From contig CAJTMJ010000016.1 of NCBI GenBank assembly GCA_910577335.1, positions 16,099 to 80,098 on the forward strand: a stretch of 64,000 bases of DNA, written 5' to 3'. Shown here in pieces: positions 46,687 to 54,913 of the stretch. Origin of the DNA: an uncultured Duncaniella sp. GTDB taxonomy: Bacteria > Bacteroidota > Bacteroidia > Bacteroidales > Muribaculaceae. The notes under the pieces are model-generated. The model ran no database searches, was not told where the DNA came from, and was given only the letters and a program-made list of their open reading frames with translations. Both the position numbers and the translations under genes were made by a program. The stretch's first letter is position 1; each line of letters begins with the position of its first letter.

Positions 46687-48357
46687 ATGAACATGTTTTG
46701 TTACCAATGTCAGGAGACGGCTCGTGGCAAAGGATGCGAGATTCAAGGGGTGTGCGGTAAAAAGCCGGAAACATCATCACGCATGGATCAGCTCTTATAT
46801 ATTGTGCGCGGTATGGCTATATTGAATCGCCTGCTGCGTGAAAAAGGCTCTGCCGATCGGGACGCTTCACATTTCATTATCGATGCGCTGTTTACCACTA
46901 TTACAAATGCAAATTTTGATAATGATATGCTTGACGGATATCTTACCAAAGCTCTTGAATTGAAAAATGTGCTTGAAGGTGTTCTGAAGAAACATAATGT
47001 AGGGATTCCCTATATGCCGGAGGTATCCTATCATATATCGAAGGATAATTATGGTAAACTGGAAGTAGTGGATGCCGGAGGAACTCTCGACCAAGAGATT
47101 TTCAGTGTGTTACATGATAAGGATGAGAATATCAGAGGGCTAAAACAACTTGCCATTTACGGGTGTAAAGGCATGGCTGCGTATGCCCGACATGCCCTTA
47201 ACCTTGGTTTCGAGGATGAGGATATTTATGCTATCATTGAGAATACCCTTGCTGAGATAAGCCGTCCTGATGTTGATGCTAACGAGCTGTTCTCTATTGT
47301 GCTTAATGTAGGAGAAGGTGGTGTCAAGGCAATGGCGTTACTTGACAAAGCTAACACATCGACATTCGGCAATCCGGAAATCACCAATGTTAACATAGGC
47401 GTTGGCACTCGTCCGGGCATACTTGTGAGCGGTCATGACTTAAAGGATCTTGAAGAGTTGCTTGAACAGTCGGCTGGAAAGGGTGTGGATATCTATACCC
47501 ATTCCGAGATGCTTCCGGCGCAGAGCTATCCGTTTTTCAAGAAATATCCTCATTTCGCCGGTAATTATGGCAATGCGTGGTGGAAGCAGATTGATGAATT
47601 CGAGACATTTAATGGTATGTTCTTGTTTACATCCAATTGTATAGTGCCTCCGAGACCCAAGACAACATACATGGATAGAGTCTACACTACCGGTGTTGTA
47701 GGTATGCCGGGCACACACCATATTTCCGAAGGCATTGACGGCAAAAAAGATTTTTCTGAAATCATAGAACGTGCACAGAAATGTGAGCCTCCTACGGAAA
47801 TCGAACATGGAGAGATAATAACCGGATTTGCTCATAATCAGGTGATTGCTCTTGCTCCGAAGATTATCGATCTTATAAAACGAGGCAAAATACGTAAATT
47901 TGTGGTAATGGCTGGTTGTGACGGCAGAATGCCCTCACGTAAGTATTATACAGAATTTGCAGAAAAGCTTCCCGAAGATTGCGTGATACTTACTGCAGGA
48001 TGTGCTAAGTACCGTTATAACAAATTGCCACTCGGTGATATAGAGGGAGTCCCTCGTGTTCTTGATGCAGGACAGTGTAACGACTCCTATTCCCTTGTGG
48101 TAATTGCCATGGCTTTGAAGGAGGCGTTAGGGCTTAAAAATGTCAATGAATTGCCAATCGTATATAACATAGCTTGGTATGAACAGAAAGCTGTGATAGT
48201 GCTTCTTGCGTTGTTGAGCCTGGGAATTCAGAATATACACACAGGACCGACCCTGCCGGCATTCTTTACTCCTGACATACTCAAGGTGCTTCAGGAGAAA
48301 TTCAATATCGGTACCATCACCACCGTAGATGAGGATTTGGCAAAACTTATCGGCTGA
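46687..48357 (+). CDS. hcp: Hybrid cluster protein (hydroxylamine / nitric oxide reductase)
   Basis: A 556-residue cytosolic iron-sulfur protein. The N-terminal cluster Cys are spaced Cx2Cx8Cx5C (Cys5, 8, 17, 23), the pattern of the [4Fe-4S] forms in anaerobes. The hybrid-cluster ligands appear later: Glu/Cys in GCKGMAAYA, SNCIVPP, AGCDGRMPSRKYY, TAGCAKYRYN and DAGQCNDSYS. Hcp proteins reduce NO or hydroxylamine and protect anaerobes from nitrosative stress. No Hcr reductase gene is adjacent, as is usual in strict anaerobes. It has its own control region and a terminator, so it is a single-gene unit. Confidence 0.96.
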   Translation: MNMFCYQCQETARGKGCEIQGVCGKKPETSSRMDQLLYIVRGMAILNRLLREKGSADRDASHFIIDALFTTITNANFDNDMLDGYLTKALELKNVLEGVLKKHNVGIPYMPEVSYHISKDNYGKLEVVDAGGTLDQEIFSVLHDKDENIRGLKQLAIYGCKGMAAYARHALNLGFEDEDIYAIIENTLAEISRPDVDANELFSIVLNVGEGGVKAMALLDKANTSTFGNPEITNVNIGVGTRPGILVSGHDLKDLEELLEQSAGKGVDIYTHSEMLPAQSYPFFKKYPHFAGNYGNAWWKQIDEFETFNGMFLFTSNCIVPPRPKTTYMDRVYTTGVVGMPGTHHISEGIDGKKDFSEIIERAQKCEPPTEIEHGEIITGFAHNQVIALAPKIIDLIKRGKIRKFVVMAGCDGRMPSRKYYTEFAEKLPEDCVILTAGCAKYRYNKLPLGDIEGVPRVLDAGQCNDSYSLVVIAMALKEALGLKNVNELPIVYNIAWYEQKAVIVLLALLSLGIQNIHTGPTLPAFFTPDILKVLQEKFNIGTITTVDEDLAKLIG

Positions 48358-48420
48358 TAAAACGTATAGGTTTTGAGAACTATTCAAACTTAACGCATAA
48401 ATCAGACATAAATAAACAAG

Positions 48421-48463
48421 TGACTCGTAAGGGGAATACAATTTCTCCGGACGAGTCATTTTT
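48421..48463 (+). terminator. Terminator of hcp
   Basis: TGACTCGT pairs with ACGAGTCA (48451-48458), with an inner GGA/TCC pairing, then TTTTTC. Confidence 0.8.
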
Positions 48464-48506
48464 CATCAAATTGAATTTTTCGCACTCTTTGGGGCTTTCG
48501 GGGTAT

Positions 48507-48566
48507 TATCTTTGCAATGTGATTAAGAAATCACAAATAAGAAATCACAAATAAGAAATCACAAAA
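48507..48566 (+). promoter_or_regulatory. -7 element and triple 14-nt direct repeat
   Basis: TATCTTTGC at 48507-48515 fits the -7 consensus. Immediately downstream are three tandem copies of AAGAAATCACAAAT (48525-48538, 48539-48552, 48553-48566; the last has one change), all within the expected 5' leader of the next gene. Confidence 0.6.
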
Positions 48567-48594
48567 AGAATAATAACCCACAAAAACTAATATT

Positions 48595-49128
48595 ATGAAA
48601 CACATTTCAGCAAAAGCCTACAAGGGATTTAACCAGCGATTGATTGACGCATTTAGAAGCATTGATCCGTACCATATTGATGGGATAGGTGTTGTGATGG
48701 GGATGATAGATCTTTATCTTGGCGAGAAGGATGTCATGTTTCATGTCCGCTCAACTGTAGTGAAGTTGGCATATATGATGATATTGCCTGAGCTTGAGAA
48801 GGCTGTGGAGCGTTCGATGCGTGCCCGCAGGAATGCCGCTATCCGTCGTGAGAAGAAATTAGCTAAATTAGAAGCTGAGAAGAAGGAAAAACAGGCGGAC
48901 AAAATGGAAAAACAGGCTGATAAGGAAGAGATACAGGCTGAAACAGTTGAAAAACATGAGAATAAGGAGGAAAAACAGCCTGAAATTTCTGAAAAATCAG
49001 AGGTAACTACACCAGTGTCAATTCCTACAGACTCTAAATTGAACTCTGTCGGAACAAATGGTACTGTGGTCATGACTGATAATGGTTTGAGGGTGCCTAT
49101 TGGCATTACAGGCAGGATATTAACTTAA
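48595..49128 (+). CDS. Hypothetical protein with charged coiled-coil-like region
   Basis: A 177-residue protein I do not recognise. Residues ~1-75 are an ordered, mixed domain (KAYKGFNQRLIDAFRSIDPYHIDGIGVVMG, then a hydrophobic stretch MILPELEKAVERSM). Residues ~78-135 are almost entirely Lys/Glu/Gln/Ala with imperfect KQADK repeats, probably a long helix. The C-terminus is Thr/Val-rich and ends in a PIGITGRI segment. There is no signal peptide or membrane segment. The frame has a -7-like element, a triple repeat in its leader and normal codon use, so it is probably a real gene. Function unknown. Confidence 0.65.
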   Translation: MKHISAKAYKGFNQRLIDAFRSIDPYHIDGIGVVMGMIDLYLGEKDVMFHVRSTVVKLAYMMILPELEKAVERSMRARRNAAIRREKKLAKLEAEKKEKQADKMEKQADKEEIQAETVEKHENKEEKQPEISEKSEVTTPVSIPTDSKLNSVGTNGTVVMTDNGLRVPIGITGRILT

Positions 49129-49192
49129 AGAATTAATTTGAAGAATTAACTTAAAGATTCTGTAAAAGGTCATAATCTACGTTTTTATTCGT

Positions 49193-49220
49193 TTGGCTTC
49201 AGAATTTTTATGTAAATTTG
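49193..49220 (+). promoter_or_regulatory. Promoter-like element before repeat copy 2
   Basis: TTTG (49193-49196), 16 nt, TAAATTTG (49213-49220) followed by CAATT. The spacer is shorter than the usual 19 nt. The 192-bp repeat starts 24 nt further on, so a transcript from here would carry the repeat in the leader of the PBP gene. Confidence 0.5.
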
Positions 49221-49244
49221 CAATTCGAATTATAATCAGCAAAA

Positions 49245-49436
49245 GAACTGATTTAAACTTTTTATAAAATGTTAAACTCGGGCTGAAATTTACCATGTTT
49301 TCAATCTTTGAAGCTCTTTTCGGCTGAATTATCAGCCTCTCTTCGGTCACTTAGCTCGCTAAGCTCCCTCATCGAGCTGGTAATTCATCTCGAAAATAGC
49401 ATCAAATCTTAAAAAATAAAAAGTTTAAGTCAGTTC
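49245..49436 (+). repeat. 192-bp palindromic repeat, copy 2
   Basis: Same length, orientation and layout as the copy at 44115-44306, with 11 base differences. The terminal inverted repeat has one T/C change that still allows a G-U pair in RNA, and in the inner stem an A-to-G change creates a C-G pair. It ends 55 nt before the PBP 1A start codon. No ORF. Confidence 0.85.
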
Positions 49437-49491
49437 AAACAAAAGAGATATAAGTTAGAACAATCAATCCAAGATAACATAACGATACTTC

Positions 49492-51894
49492 ATGGAACAA
49501 ATTGATAATAAGCCTGATAAAGCACAAAAAACTAAAAAGCATCATCGTGGCATCATAGCAACGATGTGGATTGTGTTTGCCGCAATGATTGTCGGTGTGT
49601 TTTTCTTCCTATTCCTTGTCTATAATGGTGTGATAGGCTACATGCCGCCTGTCGAGGAATTGAAAAATCCTACCGATCGTTTCGCCTCGGTGCTATATTC
49701 GTCAGACGGTAAGGAGATAGGACGTTACTTCTCAGGAACCGGTAACCGAGTTTATGCCGATTTTGATGAAGTGTCGCAGCATGTGATAGATGCGCTGATA
49801 TCAACCGAGGATGTGCGTTTTGAGGAACACTCTGGTATTGATATGCGAGGTTTAGGACGTGTGTTGTTCAAGACTGTTCTTATGGGTAACAAAAATTCGG
49901 GCGGCGGCTCTACACTGACACAGCAGCTTGCCAAGCAGCTCTATTCACCCACAAGTTCCGGGCTTATGACACGTGCCATGCAGAAGCCTATCGAGTGGAT
50001 GATAGCTGTAAAACTCGAACGTTATTACTCAAAGGAGGAGATCATAAAAATGTATCTTAACCAGTTCGATTTCCTCTATAACGCTGTGGGTATCAAGAGT
50101 GCGGCTCATATATATTTCGGGAAAGCTCCTAAGGATTTGACCATCGAGGAAGCTGCCACTTTGGTGGGTATGGTTAAGAATCCTTCATATTATAACCCTG
50201 TAAGGCAGAATGAGCGCACCAGACAGCGCCGCAACGTTGTGCTGCAACAGATGGAGAAGAACGGGAAAATCACCAAAGAAGAGCTTGACAGCCTAAGCGC
50301 ATTGCCCTTAAAATTAAAATTCCACAGGGTTGACACCAAGGATGGCATTGCTCCTTATTTCCGTGAGGAACTTCGACGTATGCTCAGAGCTAAGAAACCG
50401 GAGCGTTCAAATTATCGCTCATGGGAGAAGCAGAAGTATGTCGATGATTCTATAGCTTGGGAGACAAATCCGCTTTACGGATGGATTGAAAAGAATCCGA
50501 AGCCTGATGGTTCAAAATATGACATCTATACCGATGGTCTCAAGATCTACACCACCATTGACTCCAGAATGCAGAAATATGCCGAAGAAGCGGTGTCGGA
50601 GCATCTTGGAGGTGACTTGCAAAAGGCATTTTTCCGTGAAAAACGCGGTATAAAAGGTGCCCCTTATACCACCGACCGTGCCGAGCTTTCGGAGATACGT
50701 CGCAATCACCTCATAAGAAATGCGATGAAGAACACCGACCGTTACCGTGTGATGGTAAAGGCGGGAGCTTCACGTGAGGAGATAAACAAGGCATTCAACA
50801 CTCCGAGAGAGATGAAGGTGTTCACTTACTCAGGCTCTGTTGACACAGTGATGACTCCTCTTGACTCGGTTCTTTACCACAAGCATTTCCTTCGCACAGG
50901 ATTTATGGCTATGGATCCGCTCAACGGGCATATAAAGGCATACGTCGGAGGTCCGAATTTCTCATATTTCCAGTACGACATGGTATCAACCGGTAAGCGT
51001 CAGATAGGTTCTACCGTCAAGCCGTTCCTTTACACGTATGCTATGGAGGAAGGCTTCACACCTTGCGATGAATTGTCAAATACTCAGCCTGTGCTGACTG
51101 ATGAAGCAGGGCGAGTATGGGCACCGAGAAATGCCGGAAGTGCGAGAGTAGGGGAGATGGTGGATCTTAAATGGGCACTTACCAATTCTAACAACTGGAT
51201 TTCTGCCCGACTTATCTCTCAGCTTTCACCGTCGTCGCTTGTGAGGACGATGCATAATTTCGGTATCACTTCCGATCTCCCTGCGGTGATGTCGCTTTGC
51301 CTCGGACCAGCTGATGTATCGGTCAAGGAGATGGTTACAGCCTACTCAGCCTTTGCAAACAATGGTATGAGGGTTGACCCGATGTTTGTCACTGCGATAG
51401 CCGATAATAACGGTAACATAATTTCCGAATTTTCACCACGCCATGTGGAGGTCATATCGGAGAAGGCATATTACCGTATATTATCCATGCTGCTGAATGT
51501 GGTGAACGAGGGTACGGCTCACAGGGTTCGTTCACGTTTCGGCTTGACTGCGGAGATGGGTGGCAAGACCGGTACCACCAACTATAATGCCGACGGATGG
51601 TTTATGGGATTCACCCCTCAGCTTGTGGCTGGCACATGGGTTGGCGGTGACGAACGTTACATCCACTTCAACACCATGGCTTACGGACAGGGTGCTTCGA
51701 TGGCTCTCCCGATCTATGGCAGATTTATGAAGAAGGTATATGCGGATCCGACACTCAACTATTCGCAATCGGCACGATTTGACATCCCCGGAAATGTGAA
51801 TCTCTGCGAGAAAGAATTTTATGGCTATTATGAGGAGCCTGTCGATGCTGACACCAATGCCGAGGAATCGTCGATAGAAGGTGTGTTTGATTAG
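49492..51894 (+). CDS. Penicillin-binding protein 1A (transglycosylase / transpeptidase)
   Basis: An 800-residue class A PBP that polymerises and cross-links peptidoglycan in the periplasm. A short basic cytoplasmic tail and one membrane anchor (~22-46) come first. The GT51 transglycosylase domain (~75-260) has STEDVRFEEHSGID with the catalytic Glu, GGSTLTQQLAKQL and the QFDFLYNA segment. The transpeptidase domain (~430-770) has Ser507 in GSTVKPF, the SxN motif SNN and Lys692 in GGKTGTTN. All active-site motifs are intact. It is followed by a terminator. Its leader appears to contain repeat copy 2. Confidence 0.96.
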   Translation: MEQIDNKPDKAQKTKKHHRGIIATMWIVFAAMIVGVFFFLFLVYNGVIGYMPPVEELKNPTDRFASVLYSSDGKEIGRYFSGTGNRVYADFDEVSQHVIDALISTEDVRFEEHSGIDMRGLGRVLFKTVLMGNKNSGGGSTLTQQLAKQLYSPTSSGLMTRAMQKPIEWMIAVKLERYYSKEEIIKMYLNQFDFLYNAVGIKSAAHIYFGKAPKDLTIEEAATLVGMVKNPSYYNPVRQNERTRQRRNVVLQQMEKNGKITKEELDSLSALPLKLKFHRVDTKDGIAPYFREELRRMLRAKKPERSNYRSWEKQKYVDDSIAWETNPLYGWIEKNPKPDGSKYDIYTDGLKIYTTIDSRMQKYAEEAVSEHLGGDLQKAFFREKRGIKGAPYTTDRAELSEIRRNHLIRNAMKNTDRYRVMVKAGASREEINKAFNTPREMKVFTYSGSVDTVMTPLDSVLYHKHFLRTGFMAMDPLNGHIKAYVGGPNFSYFQYDMVSTGKRQIGSTVKPFLYTYAMEEGFTPCDELSNTQPVLTDEAGRVWAPRNAGSARVGEMVDLKWALTNSNNWISARLISQLSPSSLVRTMHNFGITSDLPAVMSLCLGPADVSVKEMVTAYSAFANNGMRVDPMFVTAIADNNGNIISEFSPRHVEVISEKAYYRILSMLLNVVNEGTAHRVRSRFGLTAEMGGKTGTTNYNADGWFMGFTPQLVAGTWVGGDERYIHFNTMAYGQGASMALPIYGRFMKKVYADPTLNYSQSARFDIPGNVNLCEKEFYGYYEEPVDADTNAEESSIEGVFD

Positions 51895-51914
51895 AATATC
51901 ACTCATTACAAATA

Positions 51915-51955
51915 TTAAGGGTAGCTCTTTTTTGAGGGCTACCCTTAACATTTTC
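51915..51955 (+). terminator. Terminator of the PBP 1A gene
   Basis: TTAAGGGTAG pairs with CTACCCTTAA (51939-51948), with an inner CTC/GAG pairing, then CATTTTC. Confidence 0.8.
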
Positions 51956-52020
51956 ATGACTTTGGATGTTTTACCAAAAGGTAAACTTACGTTCAATTAA
52001 AATTGTACCGGTATATTTGT

Positions 52021-52824
52021 ATGAAGCATATCGTAATTATGGGAGCGACCTCGGGTATCGGGCTTAGAGTCGCAGAGATTTATGCCACAGCCGGCTGGCG
52101 AGTGGGAGTGGCTGGAAGAAAAGATGATGTGATGAAGGAACTCCAGAAGAGATTTCCGGAGAAAGTGGAGTGGGAGCATATCGATGTGACCCACAAGAGT
52201 GCCGTGACGAAGCTCGAACGCCTTATCCAGAATGTGGGCGGCATGGATATATATCTTCATGTTGCAGGTATAGGCTTTGAGAACAGTTCGTTGGAAGTGG
52301 CTGAAGAGGTCTCGACTGTGGAGACCAATGTTGTGGGCTTTACAAGAATGGTAGATACCGCTTTCAGATATTTCCGTGACAAATGCTCGGGAATCGGTCA
52401 TATAGCCGCTATCACATCCATAGCCGGCACTAACGGGATAGGTGAGCTTGCAAGTTATTCATCTTCGAAAAAATTCCAGCAGACCTATCTGACCTCATTG
52501 GAACAACTTGCCAATAAGCAGGGGCTGAAAATATCATTTACAGACATCCGTCCCGGCTGGATACGCACACCATTACTTAAACCTGACAGGGAATATCCTA
52601 TGACCATGGAGTTAGAGGATATAATTCCGGCTATCATCAAGGCTTTGATACGTAAGAGCAGGATGGTGGTGATAGACAAGCGCTGGAATGTGGGATATAA
52701 CCTTTGGCGTCTTATCCCTAACCGTCTGTGGGTGAAAATGCCAATAAATGTGTCAACCAAGGCTGACCCGGTGGAAACTGCCGAGAACACTGTGGTTGAG
52801 GAAGCAGAAGCCACCCCGGTTTAA
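52021..52824 (+). CDS. Short-chain dehydrogenase/reductase
   Basis: A 267-residue SDR oxidoreductase when read from the ATG at 52021 (MKHIVIMGATSGIG). The in-frame TTG at 52003 is unlikely as a start because it would add residues before the first beta strand. The NAD(P)-binding motif is GATSGIGL, with an Arg at AGRKDD suggesting NADPH; the catalytic Ser is in ITSIAG, and YSSSK gives the Tyr and Lys. The extra C-terminus (~215-267) contains basic, partly hydrophobic segments and an acidic tail. The substrate is unknown. TATATTTG lies directly before the ATG and would give an almost leaderless mRNA if it is the promoter. Its stop abuts the stop of the opposing LytTR gene. Confidence 0.88.
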   Translation: MKHIVIMGATSGIGLRVAEIYATAGWRVGVAGRKDDVMKELQKRFPEKVEWEHIDVTHKSAVTKLERLIQNVGGMDIYLHVAGIGFENSSLEVAEEVSTVETNVVGFTRMVDTAFRYFRDKCSGIGHIAAITSIAGTNGIGELASYSSSKKFQQTYLTSLEQLANKQGLKISFTDIRPGWIRTPLLKPDREYPMTMELEDIIPAIIKALIRKSRMVVIDKRWNVGYNLWRLIPNRLWVKMPINVSTKADPVETAENTVVEEAEATPV

Positions 52825-53574
52825 TCATTCCTGATCTTCTTCAGGTCGAAGTGTGAGCGTTCGCCGAGCTATGTAATCGGCGAACGCTTGCTTATAGCTG
52901 TCGGAAATAGGAATTGCTACCTTCCCGAACACTATGCGGTTGCGCTCTATGATTTTTATTTTTGGGAGGTTTACTATATAGGAGCGATGCACACGCATGA
53001 ATCTGTTAGCCGGCAGGGTGCGTTCAAGCGCTTTCATGCTTATAAGTGTCATGGTGGATTTGTCGGAACCCTCGGTGTAGATTTTCACATAATCCTTAAG
53101 TCCCTCGATGTAAAGAATATCCTTTACGGCTATCTGCACTAACTTGTACTCGCTCTTTACTATTATATACTCTTGGTTTGCGGACGATAATTCACCTTCG
53201 TTACGGCGGCTGTTCAGCTCGTACCATTGCAAGGCACGGTTGCCGGCAGCGAGGAATTCGTCATAACTGATGGGTTTGAGCAGATAATCGAGTGCGTTTA
53301 CACGGAATCCCTCAACGGCATAATTGTCGTAGGCGGTTGTAAAGATTATTCTTACTGACGGCGGGATTATCTTGGCGAACTCAATACCGTTGAGCTGCGG
53401 CATGTTTATGTCGAGAAACACCACGTCAACATCTCCGTCAAGGATTGTGGATATGGCATCTTTGGGAGATGAGAACTCCCCGGCAAGTTCCATGAAAGGT
53501 GTCTTGGTGATATAAGAAGCTATGAGTCCTGATGCAAGGGGTTCATCATCGACAACGCAACAACGGAGTATCAT
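52825..53574 (-). CDS. LytTR-family response regulator
   Basis: A 249-residue regulator. The receiver domain (~3-120) has the acidic pair near DDEP, the phospho-acceptor Asp55 in FLDINMPQLNG, and a Lys in LLKPISYDEF. The LytTR DNA-binding domain (~140-240) has YIEGLKDYVKIYT and the FMRVHRSYIVNLPKI motif. It is the partner of the kinase encoded 15 nt upstream. A perfect 12-bp hairpin (52856-52888) lies within its 3' coding end. Targets are unknown; such pairs often control surface or stress functions in Bacteroidota. Confidence 0.94.
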   Translation of the reverse strand: MILRCCVVDDEPLASGLIASYITKTPFMELAGEFSSPKDAISTILDGDVDVVFLDINMPQLNGIEFAKIIPPSVRIIFTTAYDNYAVEGFRVNALDYLLKPISYDEFLAAGNRALQWYELNSRRNEGELSSANQEYIIVKSEYKLVQIAVKDILYIEGLKDYVKIYTEGSDKSTMTLISMKALERTLPANRFMRVHRSYIVNLPKIKIIERNRIVFGKVAIPISDSYKQAFADYIARRTLTLRPEEDQE

Positions 53575-53589
53575 TTCGGTATAAGGGTA

Positions 53590-54726
53590 TTAGGCTCCCT
53601 GTTCAGTATCGGGAGTGTTGGTTAGACTTGATTTTAAGGTAGAGGGGTCATAAATGGGGATTGAGAGATCGACCACATAATGACTGTCAGTGATATTTAT
53701 GGCGAGAATAGCCTTGTCGCCATACAGTAGTTGCAGACGGCGACGGAGATTCTGCATACCGATGCCTCCCACGCTTGACATGGGGGGACGATTGTCAGGC
53801 GGTAAGATGGTGTTGGAGGTATGGCACTTGATCATCCCGTCGGCTGCAGTGATTGAAATATCTATCTTGTCGTCGGGATTGTTATGTATGCCATGCTTGA
53901 ACACATTTTCGATGGGGGTTATAAATAGCAGTGGCGCTATGTTGCAGTTTTCGTAGCCTATCACATCGATTGCCACATTTATATCTAACGACGGGTTAAG
54001 TCGCAGACGCATCAGCTTGACGTAATTGTCGATGAAGTCTACCTCCTGCTTTATAGTGACGGATGTGGGGCTGTCGTAAAGCACATATCTCAGCAGTCGG
54101 CTCAGCTCATGCACCGCATCCTGAGCTTTGGTGGGTGAGATGGCTATCAGTGCATATATACTGTTGAGCGTGTTGAAAAGGAAGTGAGGATTCAGCTGAC
54201 TTTTAAGATTTTTCAATTCTTCCTCACGCTGTGCGCTTATAAGATCCTTTTTTTGCTGCCGGAGAAGCATCCATTTGTCGCTCAGTCGCAAAGCTGCCGC
54301 AAGCCCGATGGTAAGCACTATCATCACAAGGTCGCGGAGGAACACGGATGTCCAGCGCACTATGTACACATATTCAGAGTGATTGTGATGTTTCTTCCCG
54401 AATTTTTTCCAAGGTACACCTAACTGGTCGCCCCAGAAGCGCCATATAAGATAGAGAATGAGAAGGGCTATGAGGAGCAGCAATAGGTTCTGTCCTAAAA
54501 AGCGAAGCACACTGTGCGAACGGTCTATGGAACGCTCGATGATCACATAATAGTTCACGTAGAAGATTATGATATACACGAGAGCTTTGGCATAGACCCA
54601 CAGATGTATAGGTTTGGAGGGGAATGAGAGGCTCCAAAGCAGCTCCGGTAGGACGAAGATGATTGTGATGCACAGAAGGTGCGTAAGAAATGTGGTGAGC
54701 TTCTGTTTATATCCTATATCGCGCAT
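53590..54726 (-). CDS. LytS/YehU-type membrane sensor histidine kinase
   Basis: A 378-residue protein. Four hydrophobic segments lie in the first ~165 residues, then a short coiled coil (REEELKNLKSQ). The His_kinase domain has phospho-His in LNPHFLFNTLNSIYALI, followed by an HATPase with TPIENVFKHGI and GGIGMQNLRRRL. It lacks an obvious ligand-binding periplasmic domain; a basic His-rich loop (KKFGKKHHNHSEY, ~110-122) sits between the second pair of membrane segments. It is first in the two-gene operon with the LytTR regulator, with a near-consensus promoter upstream. Confidence 0.93.
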   Translation of the reverse strand: MRDIGYKQKLTTFLTHLLCITIIFVLPELLWSLSFPSKPIHLWVYAKALVYIIIFYVNYYVIIERSIDRSHSVLRFLGQNLLLLLIALLILYLIWRFWGDQLGVPWKKFGKKHHNHSEYVYIVRWTSVFLRDLVMIVLTIGLAAALRLSDKWMLLRQQKKDLISAQREEELKNLKSQLNPHFLFNTLNSIYALIAISPTKAQDAVHELSRLLRYVLYDSPTSVTIKQEVDFIDNYVKLMRLRLNPSLDINVAIDVIGYENCNIAPLLFITPIENVFKHGIHNNPDDKIDISITAADGMIKCHTSNTILPPDNRPPMSSVGGIGMQNLRRRLQLLYGDKAILAINITDSHYVVDLSIPIYDPSTLKSSLTNTPDTEQGA

Positions 54727-54753
54727 GTGATGATTATTTTATGCCTTGTTTCG

Positions 54754-54785
54754 CAAAGATAGTTTTTTTATGTGAAGCATACAAA
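54754..54785 (-). promoter_or_regulatory. Promoter of the LytS/LytTR operon
   Basis: On the - strand TTTG (54782-54785), a 20-nt spacer and TATCTTTG (54754-54761) followed by CG. Confidence 0.65.
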
Positions 54786-54848
54786 TGAATTAGACATTCG
54801 TGTGGGTTTCGCCGACAGAAGTGTCAGGATGCATGTACATATAAAATT

Positions 54849-54881
54849 ACCGGGCTGATGCGGAAATTGCATCAGCCCGGT
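54849..54881 (-). terminator. Terminator after tsf
   Basis: A perfect 13-bp GC-rich stem (ACCGGGCTGATGC with its complement), a 7-nt loop, then AATTTTATAT on the - strand. It ends the rplM-rpsI-rpsB-tsf operon. Confidence 0.9.
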
Positions 54882-54913
54882 ATTTATTGCGATGTTATGA
54901 CTTTATCGGGAGA

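Noticed and set aside
48525..48566. CRISPR array
   Set aside because: The three 14-nt units are directly adjacent without spacers, and there are no cas genes.
52003..52020. TTG start for the SDR gene
   Set aside because: The ATG at 52021 begins directly at the first beta strand of the Rossmann fold; extra residues are not needed.
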